Below, piece after piece: positions 8,857 through 15,491 of a stretch of 64,000 bases of DNA (position 1 is the first letter of the stretch; each line of letters starts with the position of its first letter). A program made the translations under genes and the position numbers. Under the pieces are notes generated by a model. The model was not told where the DNA came from. It made no database searches and saw nothing but the letters and a program-made list of their open reading frames with translations. Origin of the DNA: Alphaproteobacteria bacterium UBA1301 (GTDB taxonomy: Bacteria > Pseudomonadota > Alphaproteobacteria > Micropepsales > Micropepsaceae). The DNA is taken from the NCBI GenBank assembly GCA_002307725.1, contig DBUB01000010.1:310001-374000 (forward strand). The letters are read 5' to 3'.

Positions 8857-9078
8857 TCAAGAACCGCCATCGTCGATCAGGAAGAACAGGTCTTCCACCG
8901 TCGTGTTCAGCGTTTTGGCCAGCGCCAGCGCCAGAATGGTCGACGGCACGAACACCAAATTTTCCACCGTGTTGATGGTTTTCCGCGAGACGCCGACGAG
9001 GGCTGCCAGATCGGTCTGGGTCAGCCCTTGCGCGGTGCGTATCTCTTTCAGCCGGTTGCCAAGACGCCGTTCAGCCAT
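8857..9078 (-). CDS. Small XRE-family transcriptional regulator of the membrane-protein cassette
   Basis: A 73-residue protein that is almost entirely one Cro/C1-type HTH: GNRLKEIRTAQGLTQTDLAALVGVSRKTI forms helices 1-3 (LTQTDLAALVGVSRKTI is the HTH), followed by NTVENLVFVPSTILALALAK and a short acidic tail EDLFFLIDDG. It is the last gene of a run of six on this strand and overlaps the preceding membrane gene by 8 bases, so it is translationally coupled. Family members of this size often sit with membrane genes and repress their own operon; the twin palindromes at 12513-12545 are the obvious target, by inference. Confidence 0.9.
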   Translation of the reverse strand: MAERRLGNRLKEIRTAQGLTQTDLAALVGVSRKTINTVENLVFVPSTILALALAKTLNTTVEDLFFLIDDGGS

Positions 9079-9775
9079 CGCGGCTGGCCTGCCAGTCGGC
9101 GATGACGTAATAGAGCGCCGGAATCGCGAACCCCGCGTAGAACGCCCAGGCCAGTGCGGGCAGGGCGAGATCGGGGCGCCAGATGGCGGTGAGGAGCGCG
9201 GCGGCCATCGCTGCCATCATCGTCAGATAGCCGAGGCGGACGGTGCGCGCCCGCAAGTCGCGGATGAATTCGTCGTTGAGGATGGCGTGCAGCTCGCGGC
9301 TGAACCAGCCGGGACCGATAATCGTGAGCACCGAAAACAGGGCCATGATGGAAATCATGATGCCGCTGGCGACAAGGGCCAGGCCCCCGTCTTCGCGGGC
9401 GAAACGGACGAGGTTGTTGAAATTCAGCCCCCACGTCGAGGTCGCCACCAGGCCCGACACCAGCGACCAGCGCCAATAGCGGTGATGGGCGTCGATCCGC
9501 CTACGGACGATGCGCGGGTCGGAGGCATCGGAATAAGCGTCGGGGCGGTACTTCCGCCCGAAACGGGCGATCACGATCACGACACCCGCGGCGAACAACA
9601 CGGCGATCGCGAACTGGAAACCTTCGCTTTGCAGCAGCGCGGATTCGCCGGTGAAGTACGCGGCGGCGTAGATGGCGACCAAAAGCAACACGGCACCCGC
9701 CAGCGCCAAGATCATGCGGGTCACAGCCCGGTCGCTGGCATCCAGCTTGGCGATGATTTCGTCATCACTGGTCAT
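9071..9775 (-). CDS. Six-helix membrane protein, paralogue 1 of 5
   Basis: 234 residues starting MTSDDEIIAKL. ATG 9775 is chosen because it overlaps the stop of the upstream gene in an ATGA junction; a longer in-frame start at 9802 would lie inside that gene. Six hydrophobic segments are visible (roughly 18-42, 51-70, 95-117, 130-155, 175-195, 200-226). A short amphipathic DDE-led stretch occurs at the N-terminus and again before helix 5 (NDEFIRDLRARTVRLGYL), and the protein ends YYVIADW plus a short basic/acidic tail. The same scheme recurs in the four genes upstream. No known family recognised. Confidence 0.8.
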   Translation of the reverse strand: MTSDDEIIAKLDASDRAVTRMILALAGAVLLLVAIYAAAYFTGESALLQSEGFQFAIAVLFAAGVVIVIARFGRKYRPDAYSDASDPRIVRRRIDAHHRYWRWSLVSGLVATSTWGLNFNNLVRFAREDGGLALVASGIMISIMALFSVLTIIGPGWFSRELHAILNDEFIRDLRARTVRLGYLTMMAAMAAALLTAIWRPDLALPALAWAFYAGFAIPALYYVIADWQASRDG

Positions 9776-10404
9776 GGCGTTTCTCCGCGGTCGCTCAGCC
9801 AATCGAGGACGACATAGGCGAGAATGGGAACGGCAATTCCGGCGAACAGGCCCCAGGCGAGAGCGATCATCAAGGCGGCTGGCCGTATCGCCGCAACCAC
9901 CGCCACGGCAACCAGCACCAGGAGCAGCGTGACATAGCCGAGCCGCAATGCTTTGGTGCGTAGGATGCGGTTGATTTCCTCGTCAAGGTCCCTTTTCACG
10001 CCGTAAGTGAAACAGAAGGCGGGCACCAACAGCATGGTAAGGCCGTACCACAGCATCACCAAATCCAGCGCCGGCGGCACCGGCAGGCGGGCCAGTTCGC
10101 CGGCGCCGAACGACCCCAGCATCAGCATCGCCACCAGCGAAACCCGGAAGCGCTTTTGCTGCACGTCGCGGTGCTGGCGCGGGTAGGCAGCGGCGTCGGC
10201 ATCGGTGACTTTGGAGATCGAATAGAACGTTATGCCGACCGCGATCAGCACCAACACGCATTCGGCCGGGATGTATTCGTCCGGCAACACGAACCGCAGC
10301 ACCTGACCGGCGATCAACAGTCCGAGCCCCAGCCATTGCCAGAAGAAAGAAATCCGCACCAGCCGTTCGGCTTCGGCATCTTCGCGTTCAAATTCGCCCG
10401 TCAT
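9772..10404 (-). CDS. Six-helix membrane protein, paralogue 2 of 5
   Basis: 210 residues starting MTGEFEREDAEAERLVRI. It has the cassette plan: an N-terminal acidic amphipathic stretch, two helices, a basic loop with HRDVQQKRFRVSLVAML, two helices, a DEEINRILRTKALRLGYV stretch and two final helices ending AYVVLDWLSDRGE. It is the shortest and most divergent at the N-terminus, lacking the exact DDE start. It ends in an ATGA overlap with paralogue 1 and starts one base after paralogue 3 ends. Function unknown. Confidence 0.78.
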   Translation of the reverse strand: MTGEFEREDAEAERLVRISFFWQWLGLGLLIAGQVLRFVLPDEYIPAECVLVLIAVGITFYSISKVTDADAAAYPRQHRDVQQKRFRVSLVAMLMLGSFGAGELARLPVPPALDLVMLWYGLTMLLVPAFCFTYGVKRDLDEEINRILRTKALRLGYVTLLLVLVAVAVVAAIRPAALMIALAWGLFAGIAVPILAYVVLDWLSDRGETP

Positions 10405-10405
10405 G

Positions 10406-11104
10406 TCAGTTTTCCCGCCCGCTGACCCATTCGAGCAGTACGAAATAGAGCGACGGAATCGCGCTGGCGGCGCACAAAACCACGACCGTCGCCGAACCGG
10501 CGAGTTCCGGCCGCTTGAGGTTCACGACGTAGAGCACCGCTGCGCCGAGCATCGCCAGAAGATACCCGAGCCGTGCAGCCTTGGCGCGCTGCGTGCGCAT
10601 CAGCTCGTCGTTGAGCGCTTCGCGATAGGACTTTGAAATGCAGCCCGGGCCGAAACTCACCAGCAGGGCGAGTGTCAACAGCATGAAGATGACCGAACCA
10701 GCGGAAGCGGTGTCCTGGTCCTCCACCTTGGTGACGAAGTTGATCGTGTTCAACACCGCCACGCCACTCAGGATCAGTGTCACCCACCGCCATTGAGCAT
10801 GGATGGTGTCCAGGTTCTTGCGCAGGAATTCCGGCCGGCGCTCGGCTTTCGGAACCCAATAGCGGATCAACGCAAAAATCGCGAATACGCCGAGCAGACC
10901 GATCAGAAACCAAGGAAACGCTTTATCCGCCTGCGCAGTGTTGACGCCAAATTGCTCGAAAATACCGCGCTGTTCCGCACTCTTGTACAAGACCGTCAGC
11001 ACGACGACCGAAACCCCGACCAACAGGGAAACGATCATGCTTTCCCGGAAACGGCGCTTTGATCGCGCGATGCGTTCTTCGTCGGTAAGATCAACTCTTT
11101 CCAT
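10406..11104 (-). CDS. Six-helix membrane protein, paralogue 3 of 5
   Basis: 232 residues starting MERVDLTDEERIARSKRR. The ATG at 11104 is preferred over 11116 because GGAGGGG lies 5 bases before it. Same scheme: TDEERIARSKRRFRESM, two helices, a loop with LRKNLDTIHAQWRWVTLIL, two helices, NDELMRTQRAKAARLGYL, two helices and the terminal YFVLLEWVSGREN. The first periplasmic loop (about 25 residues after helix 1) is longer than in its siblings. Function unknown. Confidence 0.78.
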   Translation of the reverse strand: MERVDLTDEERIARSKRRFRESMIVSLLVGVSVVVLTVLYKSAEQRGIFEQFGVNTAQADKAFPWFLIGLLGVFAIFALIRYWVPKAERRPEFLRKNLDTIHAQWRWVTLILSGVAVLNTINFVTKVEDQDTASAGSVIFMLLTLALLVSFGPGCISKSYREALNDELMRTQRAKAARLGYLLAMLGAAVLYVVNLKRPELAGSATVVVLCAASAIPSLYFVLLEWVSGREN

Positions 11105-11119
11105 TGGCCCCTCCAATAG

Positions 11120-11806
11120 TCAGCGTCCCGCCCGCCAATCGGCGATGACGTAATAGAGCGCCGGCGCCGCGCCGCCCGCGAACAGCACTCCGATGAGCGC
11201 GAGCGTTGTCCATTCCGGATGCCGCAGGATGGCCGGGAAGGCGGCCCCCAGCGCCAGCAGCAGAATGATGAATCCAGCTTTGGCCGCGCGGCCGCGCAAA
11301 GCTATCAGGCGTTCGTCGTCGAACACTTTGAGACCGGGATAGAACACGGTCGCAAAGGCGCACAAGAAGACTTCGAGGAAGAACACCGCGCCCGCCACCA
11401 CGCCGAAATCGGTCATCGCGGCGGGATGAAGAGCGATCGCGCCGAAGCCGAGCGTGGTGGCAATTAGCAGGAACAACAGGACGAGGACGATGCTGCACCA
11501 GCGCTGCTGATAGTGATCGATCTGTTTGCGCAGAATGCTCTCGGGCAGGGCTTCGAGCCGGGGGAGGGTCTCCCGTTTGCGGGGGCCCAGCATCACCCAG
11601 ATCAGAACCGGCAAGGGCATGATGTAGACGTACAAGCCTTCGTCGATACCGTGGCGCGCAAACCAGCCGTCGCTGACGGCGTAACCGTACAGAGCCGACG
11701 AAACGGCGATGTAGAGCAGCACGATCAGCATGCGGAGGGCCAACCGGCGCATGGCTTTTACGTTCCTGCGGCGGAAGTCGGCAATGAACTCGTCGTCGTT
11801 CGTCAT
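11120..11806 (-). CDS. Six-helix membrane protein, paralogue 4 of 5
   Basis: 228 residues starting MTNDDEFIADFRRRNVKAMR, with GGAGG upstream inside the tail of paralogue 5. Six predicted helices; loop motif ILRKQIDHYQQRWCSIVLVL aligns with RRRIDAHHRYWRWSLV of paralogue 1 and LRKNLDTIHAQWRW of paralogue 3. The second DDE-like stretch reads DDERLIALRGRAAKAGFI. It ends YYVIADWRAGR without the acidic tail. Function unknown. Confidence 0.78.
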   Translation of the reverse strand: MTNDDEFIADFRRRNVKAMRRLALRMLIVLLYIAVSSALYGYAVSDGWFARHGIDEGLYVYIMPLPVLIWVMLGPRKRETLPRLEALPESILRKQIDHYQQRWCSIVLVLLFLLIATTLGFGAIALHPAAMTDFGVVAGAVFFLEVFLCAFATVFYPGLKVFDDERLIALRGRAAKAGFIILLLALGAAFPAILRHPEWTTLALIGVLFAGGAAPALYYVIADWRAGR

Positions 11807-11807
11807 C

Positions 11808-12494
11808 TCAATCCTCCCGTCCGGCGCGCCAATCGGCGATCAGGAAATAAAGAGTGGGGATCATCAGAACGGCCGCGATCATTCCGGGTGCCGTGATCCG
11901 CTCCCACACCGGATCGATCGTCGCGATCACATAGATCGCCGCTAACGCCACGACCGCGACGGCAAATCCGATTTTTGCAGCGGCGGCACGAATTGCGCGG
12001 CTGATCTCGTCGTCGTCTTTGGGTTGGGCCAGGAGTACGATGGAGCAGCACAGCACCAGAAACGCGAACAGTCCGACCAGCAACCACTGGTCCGGATCAG
12101 TATATGGGTGGGCCAAAGTCTGCCACGTTTGAACCGCGGCATTGTAGGGCACGGCGATCAGCATAATGGCGAGCCCGATCCGCTGCCGCCGCTGATTGTC
12201 TTCGACCAACTTGCGCTGGATGCGCGGGGCTTTGGCAGCCTTGGGCACGCGGGTCGCCCGCAGCATGAGCGGAAACAGCGGCAATGCGAAGGGTAGGGCC
12301 AACAATCCGATATGGGCGAGCGGTGCCTCGTCGATCCACGCTTGCGACACGACCCCATGCACCATGGCGACGATCAGCAGCACCGAAAGCACGGCACCGT
12401 AGGCCGCGGCATAACCGATCCATCGCATCCGTGCCCGATAGGCCCTGCGGTCGGCTTCCACCAGTTCGTCGTCGCTGCGTTGCTTGTCGGTCAT
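11808..12494 (-). CDS. Six-helix membrane protein, paralogue 5 of 5 (promoter-proximal)
   Basis: 228 residues starting MTDKQRSDDELVEADRRAYR. ATG 12494 is used because a G-rich run (GGGGGGG) lies just before it; an earlier ATG at 12506 lies inside that run. The N-terminal DDELVEADRRAYRARMRWIG and the mid-protein DDDEISRAIRAAAAKIGF look like two copies of one element, suggesting internal duplication. It ends YFLIADWRAGRED. This is the first gene of the operon, 19 bases from the nearer operator palindrome. Confidence 0.78.
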   Translation of the reverse strand: MTDKQRSDDELVEADRRAYRARMRWIGYAAAYGAVLSVLLIVAMVHGVVSQAWIDEAPLAHIGLLALPFALPLFPLMLRATRVPKAAKAPRIQRKLVEDNQRRQRIGLAIMLIAVPYNAAVQTWQTLAHPYTDPDQWLLVGLFAFLVLCCSIVLLAQPKDDDEISRAIRAAAAKIGFAVAVVALAAIYVIATIDPVWERITAPGMIAAVLMIPTLYFLIADWRAGRED

Positions 12495-12512
12495 TGCCCC
12501 CCCCACCGGCTT

Positions 12513-12545
12513 GTAACCTACGGGTTACAGTAACCTCTAGGTTAC
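12513..12545. promoter_or_regulatory. Twin 16-bp palindromic operators of the membrane cassette
   Basis: Two palindromes stand almost end to end: GTAACCTACGGGTTAC at 12513-12528 (arms GTAACC/GGTTAC) and GTAACCTCTAGGTTAC at 12530-12545 (arms GTAACCT/AGGTTAC). Their centres are 17 bases apart, so two dimers would not lie on exactly the same helix face. They cover the -10 element and spacer of the cassette promoter. The likely ligand is the XRE regulator encoded by the last gene of the operon. Confidence 0.75.
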
Positions 12546-12555
12546 ATCGCGTCAA
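12527..12555 (-). promoter_or_regulatory. Promoter of the five-paralogue/XRE operon
   Basis: On the minus strand TTGACG (12555-12550) is followed after 17 bases by TACTGT (12532-12527). Transcription would start near 12520, leaving a 25-base leader before the ATG at 12494. The -10 and spacer are occupied by the twin palindromes, a layout expected for simple repression. Confidence 0.6.
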
Positions 12556-12616
12556 GTGGCCCCGCGCCGCAACGGGGCGTTTGATGCCTCGAAGACGTAG
12601 TGTAAGAGGGGGGGCC

Positions 12617-12691
12617 GGGCGGTTAGCTCAGTGGTAGAGCATCTCGTTTACACCGAGAGGGTCGGGGGTTCGAAACCCTCACCGCCCACCA
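12617..12691 (+). tRNA. tRNA-Val (anticodon TAC)
   Basis: A 75-base cloverleaf with acceptor arms GGGCGGT/ACCGCCC, D-loop AGCTCAGTGGTAGAGC, anticodon loop TTTACAC and T-loop GGTTCGAAACC. The CCA end is encoded (ends at 12691). A hairpin-rich repeat starts at the next base. Confidence 0.95.
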
Positions 12692-12881
12692 GTCTACGCC
12701 GCGTAGCGGCGGAGACTGCCGCGGCGAAGCGCGATAGCGCGAAGCCGGGCTTGCCTGGGACAGCGCGGCTACGCCTTGGCGAGCCACCCTACGCCGCGCA
12801 GCGGCGGAGACTGCCGCGGCGAAGCGCGATAGCGCGAAGACGGGCTGCCTGGGACAGCGCGGCTACGCCTTGGCGAGCCAT
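12692..12881 (+). repeat. Duplicated tRNA-tail hairpin element after tRNA-Val
   Basis: Two direct copies with a 95-base period (12692-12788 and 12789-12881) differ by a few substitutions and one deletion. Copy 1 begins at the base after CCA. Its first hairpin has arms AGTCT/AGACT and CGCCGC/GCGGCG. Both copies then carry GCGAAGCGCGATAGCGCGAA and end GGCTACGCCTTGGCGAGCCA. Copy 2 has lost the outer arm. Related single copies follow tRNA-Arg and tRNA-His. Confidence 0.85.
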
Positions 12882-13066
12882 CCTTTGCCTTATCCCGGTA
12901 CTTCAAATGTCCCGCCGTCTTCATGATGAAGGCGAGGACTTGGGCCCCCGCCTTGGAGAGCGCTTCAGGAATTTCGGATTTGCGACACGCTGCCGATGGT
13001 GAACGGGGATTAACGTATCTTCGCGGATTTTTTCTGCTTAGGGTGCGACAAGCGAAGGATCAGACC

Positions 13067-13588
13067 ATGCGCGTCACCATTCTCGGCGTTTGTTTCGTGT
13101 GCCTGGTCGCGACCGGTTGCGGCGGCGGCCGTCCCGACGGTCCGCTTTTCGGTCGCCACGAAGAAGAATGGCACCCCCCAGTGCAGATGCTGCTGAAGTA
13201 TGTCGGGTCCGACGGGCGCCTAACGCGGACCCAAATGGAAGCCGGCCTGCGCCGCGATTTCGAAGCGGCTGACAAGAACCATTCGGGCGTGCTTGAGCCC
13301 GACGAAATGCGCGCGGTCAACCAGCAGCGCTGGGACGAGGACAAATCGGCGATCTCGCCGCTGCAGGACTGGAATGGCGACGGTGTGATCGATTTCAACG
13401 AATTCGCCGCGGCGGCACGCGCTTTGTTCAACGAACTCGACCCGGACCATGCCGGTGTCCTGAGCGCCAAGGAGCTGCGCGCCGCGCGCGGCCTCGGACC
13501 GGAAACGGCCCCTAAGGATGGCCAGCCCGGGCAGGGCGGCGACCGGCGGGGCGGACCGTCTGGCGGTCCCCCGGGTGGGGGCGGCTGA
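13067..13588 (+). CDS. EF-hand calcium-binding lipoprotein
   Basis: 173 residues. ATG 13067 has AAGGA 9 bases upstream and begins a signal sequence MRVTILGVCFVCLVATGC with a lipobox-like ATGC (the -3 residue is Ala, a weak match), so probable lipidation at Cys18. Three EF-hand loops follow: DKNHSGVLEPDE, DWNGDGVIDFNE and DPDHAGVLSAKE, the second being the most canonical. The tail is a Gly/Pro-rich, disordered segment. Likely an envelope calcium-binding protein. It sits between two tRNA genes. Confidence 0.8.
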   Translation: MRVTILGVCFVCLVATGCGGGRPDGPLFGRHEEEWHPPVQMLLKYVGSDGRLTRTQMEAGLRRDFEAADKNHSGVLEPDEMRAVNQQRWDEDKSAISPLQDWNGDGVIDFNEFAAAARALFNELDPDHAGVLSAKELRAARGLGPETAPKDGQPGQGGDRRGGPSGGPPGGGG

Positions 13589-13648
13589 CCGCCTGCGAGC
13601 CCGGCAGCGGCGTTTTGGGCCGCGGTCAAAAAGCCCTGTTTCCCCTGC

Positions 13649-13677
13649 TTGACTTAGCCAAGGCAGGGCCCTACATC
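13649..13677 (+). promoter_or_regulatory. Promoter of tRNA-Asp
   Basis: TTGACT at 13649-13654, a 17-base spacer and TACATC at 13672-13677, 37 bases before the mature tRNA 5' end. Good -35, moderate -10. Confidence 0.5.
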
Positions 13678-13714
13678 GGCCGTCCTTTCGCGGGGCAACT
13701 CGCGAAACGCCCGC

Positions 13715-13791
13715 GGGGGCGTAGCTCAGTTGGTTAGAGTGACGGCCTGTCACGCCGTAGGTCGCGGGTTCGAGCCCCGTCGCTCCCGCCA
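13715..13791 (+). tRNA. tRNA-Asp (anticodon GTC)
   Basis: 77 bases; acceptor GGGGGCG/CGCTCCC (one G-U pair), D arm AGCTCAGTTGGTTAGAGT, anticodon loop CTGTCAC with GTC at 13749-13751, T-loop GGTTCGAGCC, discriminator G and encoded CCA. A decayed phage-type integrase lies immediately downstream, marking this tRNA as an old integration site. It lacks the tail element found after the other three tRNAs. Confidence 0.95.
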
Positions 13792-13853
13792 GTTTTTCCG
13801 CAGAAATGCTGGAAAGCTGAAGGCCTTGGTACAAATTTGGTTCGAAAACAACT

Positions 13854-14172
13854 TTATTGCGATCCGGTCTGGCCTTTGCCGCCCGGTTTCGTCGGCCCGA
13901 AGGCTTGGTTGACCTTTGCGGCCTCGGCGCCCTTGTCGGCCCCATCAATCCACCTCGCATAATGCTTGAGCAGAATCGACGTGTTCTTGTGGCCGAGCTG
14001 GCGGGTGTTGTAGGCGTGCCGCCGGCGTACGCGCGACAATCGTCTCCATCTCATCCGGCTCGAACGGATCGATATCGGCGCGCAGGTGCTTGCGGTTATG
14101 TACCTTGTTGGTCGGAGGCTGATCGATATGGCCATCGGCTTCGGCGGATGCAAAGAGCCCGCGCAGCGCGAT
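13854..14172 (-). pseudogene. Tyrosine recombinase (phage-type integrase) remnant next to tRNA-Asp
   Basis: Two reading frames of the minus strand carry pieces of one integrase. Near 14172-14030 the frame reads LRGLFASAEADGHIDQPPTN and, a little further on, DIDPFEPDEMETIVA, the end of a core-binding domain and the start of the catalytic domain. After a shift near 14030 the other frame reads RQLGHKNTSILLKHYARWID, the C-terminal LGH..T....HYA..ID block containing the catalytic Tyr, and ends at 13854. The segment in between, with the R-K-H catalytic residues, is deleted. The pointing of the C-terminus at the tRNA is typical of integrases at their attachment site. Confidence 0.8.
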
Positions 14173-14173
14173 C

Positions 14174-14362
14174 GGCGCTTATTATGGCTTGGACCGAGGA
14201 TGGGACTACGGCGATATAAGCCGGTTGCGCGCCGCCGTCGGTCTCCTGGTGGAGCGCAAACTCGAAAATACCTATTTCCTGCACTTCTACGGTTCGATGG
14301 ACGTGATGAAGCTCTACCTTGTGGGCGTCGAGGATCCGGCTTTGGCTGCGACTGCCGCTTGA
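14174..14362 (+). pseudogene. Unidentified gene remnant abutting the integrase fragment
   Basis: An open stretch ending TGA at 14360-14362 encodes about 60 residues, including GLDRGWDYGDISRLRAAVGL and FLHFYGSMDVMKLYLVGVED, which look like real protein (codon usage and hydrophobic periodicity) but have no start codon or ribosome site; a TGA in frame lies at 14120-14122. It begins where the integrase homology ends, so the junction looks like a deletion scar. I do not recognise the family. Confidence 0.4.
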
Positions 14363-14460
14363 CGGTACGTGCGGCGTATTCCGACGGCGCTCTGAGAAAT
14401 TAAGATTTGCTTATAGAAATGCCCATACTTTGATGGAATCCAAATGTGGGTTCCGTCGTG

Positions 14461-15456
14461 ATGGCCAAAATCACTATCGTCACCTTTCATAGTGAAGGCC
14501 CGCCGCATGACGAAGGTCTGTCACTGGAACCGCAAGCGGCCGCTCTGCGCCACATCGCCGAAGAACTCGGGGTAGGGTTCGAGCCCTACACGCCCCGGCG
14601 CTTGCGCGAACTCGGTGCCGGCGCAGTGGTGCGAAGTTATCCGGAGGCCTACCAACTGGAACTCAATCCCGGGTATCACAAAATCGGCTTTGGGGCGTGG
14701 AAACCGTTCATCATTCTGCATGAACTTTCCAAGCGGAACGAAGGCGATATCGTCTTCTATATGGACGCCAACATCATCAAATACCCAGGCCTGCGCGACA
14801 AAGCCTTATCGGTTCGTGAAATGGTCGCAACCGCGCTGGAAAACTGCGATTTCTTCATAGGGCGGGAAAACGTTAAATCTGCGGCGACCCGTGCTGGCCA
14901 ATTTTCGAGTATGGCTCAGTTGTCGATGATTGGCCGTGGAACTATGTTTGCCGAGAATTTTCCAATCCTGCTCGCCAACAACATCATCGCGAGGAAAACA
15001 GAGTCCGCTTGCGCCATCGTGTTGGATTGGCTGGCGCTTTGTATGGTGGATGGGCTGATCACGCCACCACAGACGCCGGAGGAACGCACCGCGGGATATA
15101 AATGGTTCTGCGCCGAACAAATGGTGCTGAACTACATTCTTGCCCGGCATATCGAAGAAGGTGAGTTACCCTGGTATTACCCGAACCTTTTTTACGGCCG
15201 CGGCAACATCCCCGTCGTTCCGGAAAATTTGCATGTTGCCTGGCTGGCCGGATCTCCCCGCGTTGATGCGCGAACTCCAAAGCTGCGGCAACAGTTTGCG
15301 TTGGAGATCAAGAGGGCTCGCGCGTTTTTGTCGTCCTTGCCCACCAGCAATACGTCTGCCGACAGTCCTGATGCGGGCGTGGAGATGACGTCTCCGGATG
15401 GGGTGAACGGCCCCTGGTCCCGGAATTGGGATGCCATGCCATCGATGCAATTGTGA
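14461..15456 (+). CDS. Putative glycosyltransferase-like protein of a surface-glycan island
   Basis: 331 residues from ATG 14461 (a GTG at 14446 is an alternative; neither has a clear ribosome site). It begins MAKITIVTFHSEGPPHDEG and contains GDIVFYMDANI near residues 96-106, a D-x-N motif in a hydrophobic strand like the metal site of GT-A-fold sugar transferases, then ENCDFFIGREN and a Trp/Tyr-rich second half. No signal peptide or membrane helix. It lies between the integrase scar and the glycan-type operon at 16.7-19.9 kb. Sugar transfer is inferred from the motif only. Confidence 0.6.
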   Translation: MAKITIVTFHSEGPPHDEGLSLEPQAAALRHIAEELGVGFEPYTPRRLRELGAGAVVRSYPEAYQLELNPGYHKIGFGAWKPFIILHELSKRNEGDIVFYMDANIIKYPGLRDKALSVREMVATALENCDFFIGRENVKSAATRAGQFSSMAQLSMIGRGTMFAENFPILLANNIIARKTESACAIVLDWLALCMVDGLITPPQTPEERTAGYKWFCAEQMVLNYILARHIEEGELPWYYPNLFYGRGNIPVVPENLHVAWLAGSPRVDARTPKLRQQFALEIKRARAFLSSLPTSNTSADSPDAGVEMTSPDGVNGPWSRNWDAMPSMQL

Positions 15457-15491
15457 TCTGACAGGTTTTTTGAGGCAAAAGACCACCGCTG

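Noticed and set aside
14573..14590. GGGTTCGAGCCCTAC, similar to the tRNA-Asp T-arm, as a possible attachment-site repeat
   Set aside because: Only about 12 bases match, the tRNA 3' end itself is not repeated, and the bases are explained by the coding sequence of the gene at 14461.
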